Made by a program: the position numbers and the translations under genes. From the NCBI GenBank assembly GCA_025201345.1, contig JAIXMG010000002.1, positions 1,798,001-1,862,000 of the forward strand: a DNA stretch of 64,000 bases, given 5' to 3'. The DNA is from Thamnidium elegans (taxonomy: Eukaryota; Mucoromycota; Mucoromycetes; Mucorales; Mucoraceae). Positions 23,098-33,203 of the stretch are shown piece after piece; position 1 is the first letter of the stretch, and each line of letters opens with the position of its first letter. The notes beneath the pieces were generated by a model. It worked only from the letters and a program-made list of their open reading frames with translations, ran no database searches and had not been told where the DNA came from.

Positions 23098-25227
23098 GTT
23101 TTTTTTTTTAAGAAAAGAATTTTAAAAAAGAGGATAAAATACAAGCTATTTATATAGAAAATTAGCATTGGTGACACCATCAGAGAGTAGTGGTTTATCT
23201 TTTTTACTATGTTACGTTTCGGGAATTACTTTTTTTAGATACTAAAATATTAAAATTATGTCATTTATATTGAGTTTCCGCAATATACAGTGTATTTTTT
23301 TTTTCCTGTTAAAATACAACTGACAACAAGGATATATCACAGTTATAAAAATAAAAATAAACTGATAAAGAAGATGATGGTGTTCCTTTTCTCTCTTTTT
23401 ATTCTTATTATTTACTTTTAATTCGTCCTATATTTTATCCTGCCACAGAAAAGTTGATTAAAAGTAAAAAAGAAGCAAAGGTTAAACGATCAGGAAAAAA
23501 GCGTCCAAGAAGAAAGTTCAATGCAAAATGATTTAAGCCGATTATTTGACTTCTATAGCTTTTATGTTGCAGAAGTAAACTGGAGTAGACAGCGAGTCAC
23601 AGATAACTGTTCCAATATACTTATTAATGGATCCACAAAGTATAGCGAAGAAAAGTCGCTTGTACTAATTATTATGGACAAGAGAAAGCCGTGCAACACA
23701 AACGAGAAATAGATCTCTCCAAGATCAGGAATTATCGCGTCTAGTCAGAAAACACGAAACAAGGTCTTTCGTAGAGAATATGATACCATCGCTGTTATCT
23801 CTTGAAAAGGTGACAGATCTAGTGAAGTTCAAGCGATAAAGTAAAAAAGAAACGAAAAAAAACAACTGTCTAAAAAATCATTATAGGTGTAAAACTGAAA
23901 AATAAAAAATATGGTAGTAGTTTAGGAAAGCTCGCAGATGCACTTGGTTGTCTTCGAACTGCAAATGATAAGGAATTTATCATATTTGAATCCTCTAGGT
24001 AGCAGTGATTAATAAAGACATGATTTTTTTGTCCAGCTTATTTCTCTTTTTTTTTTCTTTTTTTTTTCCTACATATATAATGTCAAACAAAAGAAACTTA
24101 TTGGACACACAATCGAAGGCTCGTTAGCTGTTAGAATGTAGTGTCTTTTTGCTAAGCGGAGAGTCTAAATTGCACAAGAACGCGTCTATTTTTACGTCTA
24201 AAGTTTTTACTATACAAGTAATTAAGAACAAAGTGACATTTTTAGAATTTTATATGAATAGCGAGAGAAGTTGAAACTTTGTAAAAAAAAAAAATGAACA
24301 ACAACTATCTTGCCTTCCTGGGATAACTAATCAAATTTTACTTGTAGCCATAATCTTTATCAATGTTCTGTTTTATTTGATTCTTGATGAATCCTTTTTT
24401 TTATGAAAAAAAAAAAAAAAAGGTACATGTGCTTTCAAATCGTACATTGTTTGAACTTATATGTACATTTATCGAAAATGAAATGGACCTTAGAGCATCA
24501 ACCCGTGGAATATGGCGCTTGCAACTACAGTTGATTAACCACTTAAAAGCAACTAACGATGCAAAGTCCAGGGACTCTCATGAAGATTTATTTACTGCAG
24601 AACCTTCATCGTCCACGGCCACTACCAAAGTTGGTAAAGACATGTATGAAGCAGCAATGGATTTAAGCAAAAAGAAAGCAGGGGAAGGGAAGACTTTGAA
24701 TATATTAAATTATATGTCCAAAAAATGTAAGATTTGAGAGTGCCTTTTACTGCTTTAGAATACAAACAAATATCCGATTGTATCCCTTTTAATTGAACTA
24801 GTTAAAATTTAGGTCTTCGGACTTTTAGTGTGCATAAACGTCATGAATATTTTAGAAACCATTTTTTTTTAAATGATTAGTCAAGGGGGGTTTTTTTTTG
24901 GTGTAAGAGATTGGTGATTTTCAAAACCTTTTGAAACCGTGTGTGTGTGTGTATTACTTTGATCGAAATATATTAAATCATGTTACCATGGGTTAAACTT
25001 TTGTGTTACAGGAACACCGCGGTTTGTGTAGTGAATCTCCGTACCAAAAAAAAAAAAGGAGAAGGGAAGGCGGGAAAGGTGTTTAAAAGTATAGTAGAAA
25101 TATATGACGACTTTTGTAAATCTCCTTCTTAAATTTTCGATAATATTAGGTTTAAAAAAACGCATAATGGATAGTACTTGACATATGTAATAGAAACAAG
25201 CAGAAATTTTATTTATTTAAAAACGCA
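23098..25227. other. 2.1-kb gap with decayed coding fragments
   Basis: No intact gene is visible. Codon-like pieces, each ended by stops, occur on the plus strand at about 23521-23712, 23885-24003 and 24430-24737. The last reads as an acidic, Ala/Ser/Lys-rich stretch after a poly-A run. They may be parts of one broken repeat-type gene. A short TG repeat is at about 24940-24952. Confidence 0.4.
23521..24737 (+). pseudogene. Possible relic of a repeat-type gene
   Basis: Three codon-like segments in the same orientation (about 23521-23712, 23885-24003 and 24430-24737) are separated by stops and frameshifts. The middle one reads KKYGSSLGKLADALGCL and then FIIFESSR before an intron-like GT. I think of the lineage-specific repeated proteins of Mucorales, but I cannot demonstrate the match. 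The boundaries are approximate. Confidence 0.25.
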
Positions 25228-26922
25228 TTATGGACTCACTGAATGCCAGATCCAGTTAGATTTTTCATTTACTTTTTCATCTTTCCAATTTTGATTTGAC
25301 TCTTGCATGACTGGTGTAGACGGAGCACTTGAATCACTTTCATGATCGCTACTCTCTTGCGGATCAATAAAAAAATCGTTCTCTATGGACTCATCTGTAT
25401 TCTGTACAGACCAATCTGAATCGGACCCACACTGCTCACTCAAGATCAATAGCTCGTACTCTTGTTCTGCGTAGTCGCACCAGACGCCCAAGGAAAACGG
25501 CACACGGTAATGATCTGCTATTAATTGGCACAGACCCGATTTCTCGTTTCGCTTTTGGTTGTGGATGGACCGGATCAGCCCCTGGTAGGTGTCGTGTATT
25601 TGGAACTTTTCAATGTTGAGAAATGTATCGAAGAATCGTTCTGCTATGGTGCCGTTGCGCTTCAAGTCTCGTAGACGGAACTGGCCTGGGACCTCTGGTT
25701 GAATTAAATCGTTCCTGTATATATAATTTAGTTATATTTTTTTTAAGGGGGAGGGAGAGGTAAAAGGGAGAAAGTTTACATTTGACAAATTATATCGTCG
25801 AATCGAATACATTCATCGCTATAAGATTCTATAATATCCTGAAGTCTATAATTCTGTATTAGTTTTATATGTGTGTGTGAGAGTGAGAGAGAGAGAGAGA
25901 GAGAGAGAAAGGGGATTTTACTTTTTATTTTGATCGTTCCAATGTTGAGACAAATCATAAGTAGTAATTACGCCATCTCCGTCTTCATCCATACATCGAA
26001 ACCTTAATAAATTAGAATTAATATAATTTTTTGTTAAAGTTAATAAAAAAAAAATTGTACCAATATTCAATAGCTACCGGTGTACTTTTATCTGTCTCTG
26101 ATATTAAAAACCCTATTTACAGTAATAAGTAAAACTATTTTTTTTTAAAAAAGTAAAGAACATACAAATGTAATCTAAATAGGTTAATACAGTTTCTTGT
26201 AAATGATCATCTCTAGCAAACGCAGAGATACGACCATGCAACATAATTTGAGTCGTGATCTTTGGTGATAAAAGCCCATCATTGTAATTTAATAGATCTG
26301 ATTCGGAAATAATTAAATCGTGGTCTTCATCAAGTACCCAAAATTTACAGTACAGAACATAAAAGTGCTTATAGGAAAAGCAATCACGAGTCTATTTTAA
26401 AATGTTAATTATATTTTTTATACTTTTTTTTTTCTTTTAAGGTACGTTATTAAGATCGACGTTGGGGTTAAGGTTCTTGATCATTTGTGTGAAATGACAG
26501 TTACGGAAGTGAGAGAATGTCATACGACCGTGTGCGCATCGACCATCATAGTATATTCTACAAATAACTGTTTCAACTAGTATACAGTTTTTTTTTTTTT
26601 TTTTTTTTTTTTAGCGGCTGAAAAAAAAAACGTGTCATTAAGAATAGGGGGACTTACTGTAACGTTCTTGAAACAATGGATTATCCCCTAAAAACTTTAA
26701 GCCTGGATGGTTTAATACGACATCTAAAAAAGTAAAATTTAGTACCGCAATATATATTATAGTTACAAAATGTTTTACCTTCTAATACAGGTAACAAGTC
26801 TTCTGGAGAAATCCAATTACAATTTTGTTTTTTAAGGACGTTAAAGAATAAAGAATCATCATCGAATTTATTTCTTGCTATACTTGTCCAACCTCTAATA
26901 GTAATTTTTTTTTTTTAACAAA

Positions 26923-26959
<37 letters not shown>

Positions 26960-27257
26960 CTAGAAAAGCAGAAAAAGTAACGCGAGTTTCCATTTTTCCA
27001 ATGGATTCTAATTTACGAAAAAAGGCCATATTCAAGTATCGTGGCAACCCACAGGCTTTCGAAACAGGTATAAATTGTGATTCTGTTAGGTATGGACGAT
27101 AATTGTATATTTGTTTTACTGTTGTCTATAGTGATATATTAGTAAAGTATGTGGGGGGGATTTATAAAGAAATACTTACAATAGTATTTAAAATATGTTG
27201 ATCATGTTTGATGGAAGATTTTCCAACAGGAAAATGAAAAGGTGGTATTGTAGTCAT
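25228..27257 (-). CDS. PP2A regulatory subunit B'' (PR72/PR130 type)
   Basis: Ten exons, 27257-27180, 27125-26959, 26894-26779, 26723-26658, 26576-26446, 26391-26166, 26112-26061, 26002-25922, 25845-25780 and 25714-25228, give 489 residues. B'' subunits direct the PP2A core enzyme to substrates and bind calcium. The family path is clear: FHFPVGK, KACGLP, HPGLKFL, FQERY, YKHFYVLYCKFW, WFLISE, FRCMD and LRDLKRN. Two EF-hand loops are visible, DEDHDLIISESD and DEDGDGVITTYD. The C-terminus is acidic and Ser-rich. The start at 27257 is preferred over an in-frame ATG at 27359 because the sequence between is a pyrimidine-rich leader. One intron carries a GA repeat. Confidence 0.9.
25871..25909. repeat. 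GT/GA microsatellite in B'' subunit intron
   Basis: A short GT run followed by about 14 GA units lies inside the intron between exons 8 and 9 of the PP2A B'' gene. It is likely length-variable between strains. Confidence 0.85.
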
Positions 27258-27812
27258 AAAGAAATAAGAAATAAAAGAGGGAAAAAAAAGAGAAAGGGAA
27301 TTATAATAAGCCCAAATGGATGCAATGTAATGCGAGTCCAATATGTTTTTTTTTGACATTCAAACATTCCTGTTACAACGTATCACTGGACCTCCTTAAA
27401 AAAAAAACTGTACTCCCTTCCCTTCTCCTCCTCTTTTTTTTTTATCTTTCCGTATATATGCTTAAAAAACAACTAAAAGTAAACATATTGAAAGTCAATA
27501 TGACACGCTTTTTTTTCTTTTTTAAAAAAAAATGTGCCCTGTTTTTTTTTCTTAAAAGAAATAGACATATATTACTTAATTGAAACAAGTTATTGCATTT
27601 TTGTTTATTAAAAAAAGTAGATCAAAATGGCAGGTTAGTCTTGTCAGTTTTTATTAGTGATACAGTTTCATGGTATACTAAAAACAATAACATGGTGACG
27701 CAAAATAAGAAAAAGGGGGTGGGGGTGGGGGTGGGTGGGTATGAGTAGTATTTATTTAAGAAAAGAGAAAGGGAATATACAAGATAAAATACAGTTGTGT
27801 GTGTGTGTGAGT
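27258..27812. other. Intergenic gap with G-rich tract
   Basis: This 555-bp gap separates the B'' start from the PAS-kinase stop. ATGGCAG followed by GTTAGT at about 27627 looks like a tiny first exon, but no continuation could be found. A G-run cluster lies at 27715-27739. Otherwise it is T- and A-rich. Confidence 0.4.
27715..27739 (+). other. Potential G-quadruplex tract
   Basis: Five G runs of 5, 5, 5, 3 and 3 are separated by single T bases, matching the strict G3+N1-7 quadruplex pattern several times over. This stands out in a strongly AT-rich window. It lies about 75 bp beyond the PAS-kinase stop codon, on the strand opposite to that transcript. Confidence 0.7.
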
Positions 27813-30614
27813 CTATTTAGATTGAAACCAAGGATGATCAAGTACTTGGTGAATAGTTAATCGTTTTTCAATATCACGTTCTAACATTTGTCTAATAAGA
27901 TCAACAGAATCTAAATAAACAGTTAATGAGCTGATAAATAATTATTATTACCAATTTTACCTTCTGATAAAACAAACGGTATTCTTAATTCGTGTTCCAT
28001 AATTTCGTCTATATTATAAAACGGATTTTCACGATATATTAAAGTATACAGTAAAGTCCCACAAGCCCAAATATCTTGCGGCGGACCCGTATATGTCTGA
28101 CCTTTCAAGATTTCGGGTGCTGCATAATCCAAGGTACCGACAAAACTCTCGTACCTCCTTCCTTCTTTTAAATAAGCGGCACTACCAAAATCAATTAATC
28201 TGACACCACCTTTCAAATCCAAAATGACGTTTTCGTCCTTGATATCACGATGTACAATACGATGATCATGCAAATGTCCCACGGCAGACACAATTTGGTA
28301 AAAAATAGATTTGATCTCTGATTGGGTCATACCGTTCTTTAATTCAATATAGTCGAATAAGTCCATACCAGCACCATATAAATCCATCACAATGTAGTAA
28401 TGATCTTCATCTTCAAAGTAGTCCAACATGTTGCTGCAGTTGATATGCGGAATCTTTTTCAACGTATGCAATACGTGGATTTCAGCGGGAATAAGGCCGA
28501 GTTTACGGTCACGGATCCAACAGTCAACAAGGATACGAGATTTAATTACGTACTTGATAACTACACGTTTCTATAATGCTATTTTGTTTAATACAAATAT
28601 TCTGTAAGAAAGCACGTTTTTTTTTTTTTTTTGTAGTAGATTACCTTTTCTAGATCGTTTCTTAAACAAGCTAATTTTACTAGGCCATACGCTCCTTGAC
28701 CTAATTCATCTAGGATTTGGTAATCATCAATACAATGCTTCAAGGTCTGTGCAGAGTAATCACCAACACGAGGCCAAGTGGAATTAATGATTTGTTGTTT
28801 TGTGGTTTCAATAGCAGATTTTGCCGAAGTGAAGGAAGGTCGTGAAAAGCTTGTGATTCTTGCCGTAGCCACCGTGGGTCTATCCGGTTTTAGATTGGTG
28901 GGAGAAATAACTGATTTTTTCTTTACGGCGTCTTGTTCAACAGCAGGTATATTAATTGATTTAGATCGAATGTTTGTTGGTAAAGTAGTGGTATTGCTGC
29001 TAAACATCTGTTGACTCGAGGTATGACCAGAATGACTAAACACAGACTCTCTATCAAATGTTATCCAGATAGCTAAATTGTTATGATCAGGTAATAATTT
29101 GAGCTGTAAATCTATTTCTAATAATGTTCCATCTCTATGTACAGCATCTATGGGCGAGTCATGACTTTGTTTCTTTTTTTGTGAGTTCAAAATGTCACGG
29201 CATACAAGGTTGTTTAAAACATATCCATCTTGTAATAAATCGTCTCTTTCTAGACAACCGACAAGTAGTAGAAAATCAGGTATCAATTTACAAATGTTTG
29301 TGTTTGTTAAATCGTGCGGGTATCCAAACAAGTATTTTAAAAAGGTTGCGTTACAATTTTCGATGGTGCCGTTGCGTCGTACAGTGACTAGACCAGATAA
29401 AGTTGGCATCGAGATAATGCGAATCATGTCCTTTTCGGCATGTTTTACCATGACTGGGAAGGTGACATTTAACTTGGTACGTGCGCCGAACAATGTATGG
29501 TGAGAATCAAAATGTGGTAAAATGGTAAAGATTGATTGTTGGTGGAGTTCGGTTTCGGTATAACCAAATAGTTCACTCACGCCTTTATCAATTGATTGTA
29601 TCTTTTGGTTATGTAAGACTAGTTTAATTGTACTTTGGAAAACTTGTTCAAATATCCAAATAAATATGGATGAACCGAGTTCATTCTTTTTTTCTTTTAA
29701 CCAAAGTGAAGCAGATGACTTGGTACCGTCTTGTTTAATAATGGGTATCTAAAAAAAAAAATAATAATAATAAAAAGGGTAAATAAACAGGTCATGTTTA
29801 CGTACAAAAAAAAAAAAAAAAAGTGACATGTTTAATACTTACAATATCACCACATATTAATACAGTTCCGTTTAGTTTAGAATAATTATGATCTTGTCTT
29901 CTTTTAACAATTTTTGCTAATAACAAAGGTCTATGAGTCACATCTATAAAGTCCAATATATGTTTTCCAATAAAATCCAAATTGGAAATAGAGCCAGAAA
30001 GTATTCTGGTAGCAATATGATTTGCAAGACTGATTCTCCAATTATCTTGTGTGGTTATGACAGCTTGATTTTGAGGTAAATATCTCGATATATTTGTACT
30101 CGTTGTAGTTGGATATAGTGTATCGGTATGATGACGACGATTGAATAATAAAATGTTATTTAATTTAGGAGTAATAGGTTCCCGGTCTTCGGGAGTGACA
30201 GGATTTGAGTTAAGGATGTCAATTGATTGAAGGCCAGTTGAGATTTGTGAAACCAATTTGTCTTGAACAAAATTGCATGTCCATCCTTCTTCTTCTTTTG
30301 CAGACAGAGACAGTTGACTATCTAGGGCCAATTGTGAACTGACTAGGTCCGATGACTTTATAAAATTGGATGCGTCATTTTGTTGTATGTGAATGACTTT
30401 TGGCACGTTTCTGTTGAACCTGTATTTTTGTGTTAGTTATACAGAAAGAAAAAAAAAAGAAAAACTTTTTTTTTTTGTTTTATTTTTTTTTATATGTTTT
30501 TTTTTACCGAGAATTAATGAATTTGTCTAATATAATAAATAATAAATAATTGTCTTTTTTTTCTTTTTTTTTTCTTTCTTTCTCTTTTAGCTTGCCTGTT
30601 TCTATACAGTTCAT
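27813..30614 (-). CDS. PAS-domain serine/threonine kinase
   Basis: Five exons, 30614-30508, 30419-29843, 29748-28645, 28570-27952 and 27910-27813, give 834 residues. PAS kinases sense nutrient state and control carbon partitioning into glycogen or cell wall. The N-terminal half has PAS-like segments (ISRYLP, NWRISLANHIA, ILDFIDVTHRP; later LVTVRRNGTIENCN). The C-terminal kinase has GQGAYGLVK, the VVIKYV lysine, HRDIKDEN, DFGSA and YAAPEILKG. The conserved acidic YGAGMDLFDYIE hinge is typical of PASK. The only in-frame ATG for exon 1 is at 30614, giving a Lys-rich leader; this start is less certain than the rest. One intron contains a long A/T run. Confidence 0.88.
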
Positions 30615-30700
30615 ATATATAATGGAGTCGAGTTTTTGTATGTTGTTTGAGTATAATGTGGTGTTTTTTTTTAAAAAAAAGTTGAGTTGGTGGAAAAAGG

Positions 30701-30732
<32 letters not shown>

Positions 30733-31047
30733 GACTTTATAAATGTGTATTTCGGAGCTCATTTAGGAAAAAGGTGCAAACCCTAATTATAAAGTTTTTT
30801 TTTTATTGTAAATGATTTCTTTTTAAAATGATCAGATTATTTTTCTTATTGTGTGGTCTTATATAAATAATTACCTTTCAAAAAATATGAGAATTACACA
30901 TGCTTAGTTTATGCTTTTGAAACAATAATAATAAAAAAAAAAAAGTTTTTTTTTGTGACGTATAAAAAAAAACATATCAAATCTATCTCAGACTCCACCT
31001 TTGGTTTTCTTTTACGTGTTTTCTTTTTTTTTTTTTTTTTAATAACT
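30615..31047. promoter_or_regulatory. Divergent promoter gap, PAS kinase / EMC2
   Basis: 433 bp between divergent starts. It contains an A run of about 28 at 30702-30730 and a pyrimidine tract ending just before the EMC2 ATG. No specific binding site can be named. Confidence 0.4.
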
Positions 31048-31230
31048 ATGAATAAATTTGATCACCTTAAAGCAGTTGAAGAACTTCAAACGTTTCGTAT
31101 GACTAACGAGCGTAACTCGGAACGAGTAACTATTCTCGGTGCCAGAATTATAAAAGACAACTATACTTCTAAACTTGGCGATCAAAGTAATCCTTTTTTT
31201 GTTGTTGTTATTGTCATCATCACTTTATAA

Positions 31231-31268
<38 letters not shown>

Positions 31269-32161
31269 CTAGTTTGGCCTTTTTATGAACAAATAGCTGT
31301 TGCAGCTCTCGATGTTCAAGACTTTACTCTTGCTGACGTAAGAAACCAAAAAACACATACATATCAGGAACTTACACATATTTTTAGTTTTGTATTGATA
31401 AACTCAAGGAAAGATTTACCGAAAAGTCACTTCGATTCCGTAGATTGTTAGGTATGAGATTTGAAGCACAAGGTCAATTAGATGAAGCACAAGAAGTATA
31501 CGATACCATTTTACAAGAGGATGATACCAATATGGTACATAAAAAAACAAAAACAAAACAAAAAAGTATCTTGATTAAATATTTGGTTTTTTTTTTCTTT
31601 CATTTAGTTGGCTTCTAAGCGACAAATTGCATTATTAAAGGCCAGAAACAAGGAACAAGATATGATTGACGCTTTAACGAAATATTTGGATACTTATTAC
31701 GACGATCATGAGGCATGGCTTGAATTATGTGACGCTTACTTGAGTAAACACATGTACGATCAAGCAGCTTACTGTTGCGAAGAAATCATTTTGCTTCAAC
31801 CTTCCAACCATATTTGTTATTTGAAATATGCTGAAATTCTTTATACCTTGAACCATTTACCTTTGGCTTTTAAGCATTATTGTAAGGTGTTAGAGTTATG
31901 TACAGATAATGTTAGAGCACTTTATGGATTACAACTGGTATATATATATAAAGAGAGAGGTTTTATTTTTTATTTTCTAATACATATTTTTTATTTTTTT
32001 TAAAAAAAAAATCATAGTGCGCTTCTAAATTATTAACATCTACTGAAGTCAACCATGTCAGTGATTTACACGCTTTAGCAACCGAACGTTTATTGCAAGT
32101 GTATAAAAAGGAACCTGCCGAGTCTATGAAACAACTGATTCAAGAGTACTTGTCACAATAG
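31048..32161 (+). CDS. EMC2: ER membrane protein complex subunit 2
   Basis: EMC2 is the cytosolic TPR scaffold of the EMC insertase, which places tail-anchored and multi-pass proteins into the ER membrane. Exons 31048-31186, 31273-31337, 31388-31534, 31608-31937 and 32018-32161 give 274 residues. TPR-like helices are evident: RRLLGMRFEAQGQLDEAQEVY, LDTYYDDHEAWLELCDAYL, QAAYCCEEIILLQP and ILYTLNHLPLAFKHYCKVLEL. The order and the NVRALYGLQLCA joint fit EMC2 orthologues. Its last 38 coding bases overlap, on the opposite strand, the end of the isopentenyl phosphate kinase frame. The first intron contains a T run of over 30. Confidence 0.92.
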
Positions 32162-32999
32162 TCATTTGATAGCTGTCTTGCTTTACAATAGGTTCTAAAG
32201 ACATCATCTCTAAAGCTTCTTTTGATCCCCATTTACAAATGATACAATCAATCTTGTCATCAGATAATACAATTTTTTTAGCCCATTTTATTTTTCCTTG
32301 CATACCACCTGTTACATCTACCATTGTATTATTGTTTGATTGTTGCAATTCTTGTTCTTGAGCCAATATTTGAGTGATCAGTGGATTCTTATCTGTCTTA
32401 TCTTGTTTAGGGTCGGTCTTATAAATTCCATTGACATCAGTTACAAAAATACATCGCGTTACAGTAATAAGTCGTGTTAATTGGTACATGATGATATCGC
32501 CAGATAAGATGGTACAGCCTCTTATCTGGTCCAGTACTGCATCGCCATGCAAAACAGGCACGAAACCCAAGTCAAGGTACTGTTGAACACGTGCTGCCAT
32601 CGGTTTAAATAACTCGGTGGGCGTTTGTTCGCAATCTTGCGTTTGGATGTAATCAAGAGGACTCATGGCTAATACAGGCACATTACGAGATTCTAAACTA
32701 GAGCAGATGTGTTGGCTTAGGCTTTGTAAACAGTGTCGGATATGTGAAAAGCCTTTTAAATAGTTGGCGGATGTCGTCCAGCCTGGCTTGAGATTGTATT
32801 GTTTCGCTTGAGGGTGACCAAAGCTACCGGCTCCGTGGATTAGGATAAGCTGGTGGCCGGATTGGGTTAAGTGCTGGTAGGCGGTTTCAACTTGGTTTAA
32901 GGTTTTTTCGAGTTGTGACGGGTCCGATAGTTGGCAGATACCGCGTTTGTCCGTGATGGCTGCTCCTCCCAACTTGACGATAATCACTTTCTTTGTCAT
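32124..32999 (-). CDS. Isopentenyl phosphate kinase
   Basis: This enzyme phosphorylates isopentenyl phosphate to isopentenyl diphosphate; it is the last step of the archaeal-type mevalonate route and a salvage step in plants. Single exon, 291 residues. The amino-acid-kinase fold marks are present: KLGGAAITDK near residue 9, HGAGSFGHPQAK with the catalytic-type His at 62, VPVLHGDAVLD, ILSGDII, FVTDVNGIY and DVTGGMQGKI. The start is the Met just before KKVIIVKLGG. The C-terminal 20 residues run past the usual end and overlap the EMC2 stop region on the other strand. Single-exon structure in this intron-rich neighbourhood is notable but not proof of transfer. Confidence 0.88.
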   Translation of the reverse strand: MTKKVIIVKLGGAAITDKRGICQLSDPSQLEKTLNQVETAYQHLTQSGHQLILIHGAGSFGHPQAKQYNLKPGWTTSANYLKGFSHIRHCLQSLSQHICSSLESRNVPVLAMSPLDYIQTQDCEQTPTELFKPMAARVQQYLDLGFVPVLHGDAVLDQIRGCTILSGDIIMYQLTRLITVTRCIFVTDVNGIYKTDPKQDKTDKNPLITQILAQEQELQQSNNNTMVDVTGGMQGKIKWAKKIVLSDDKIDCIICKWGSKEALEMMSLEPIVKQDSYQMTIVTSTLESVVS

Positions 33000-33203
33000 A
33001 TGAAAAAAAAAAAAAGCAATAAAAAAAGGGGACAATCACAAAAAAGACTGTTTTTTAAATAAAAAAAAAGGCACCTCTGCAAGTAAAAAAGTATAAATGG
33101 AAGCAATGATGATTTGTTTATCACTCATTACTTTTAAAAAAGTATATATCTGAAATAATAAAAAAAAAAAACTATTCTGTTTATTTAAAAAAGGGGGGGG
33201 GGC

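Noticed and set aside
25871..25909. GT/GA run as CRISPR or satellite array
   Set aside because: It is a plain dinucleotide microsatellite in an intron without spacer structure.
27258..27359. Alternative start of the PP2A B'' gene at 27359
   Set aside because: The extra 34 codons are read from a pyrimidine-rich leader and give an improbable Phe/Ser/Leu stretch not seen in the family.
33000..33035. N-terminal extension of isopentenyl phosphate kinase upstream of 32999
   Set aside because: The frame is open but begins at a non-ATG codon and encodes only a Phe-rich stretch from a homopolymer; the Met before KKVIIVKLGG is the natural start.
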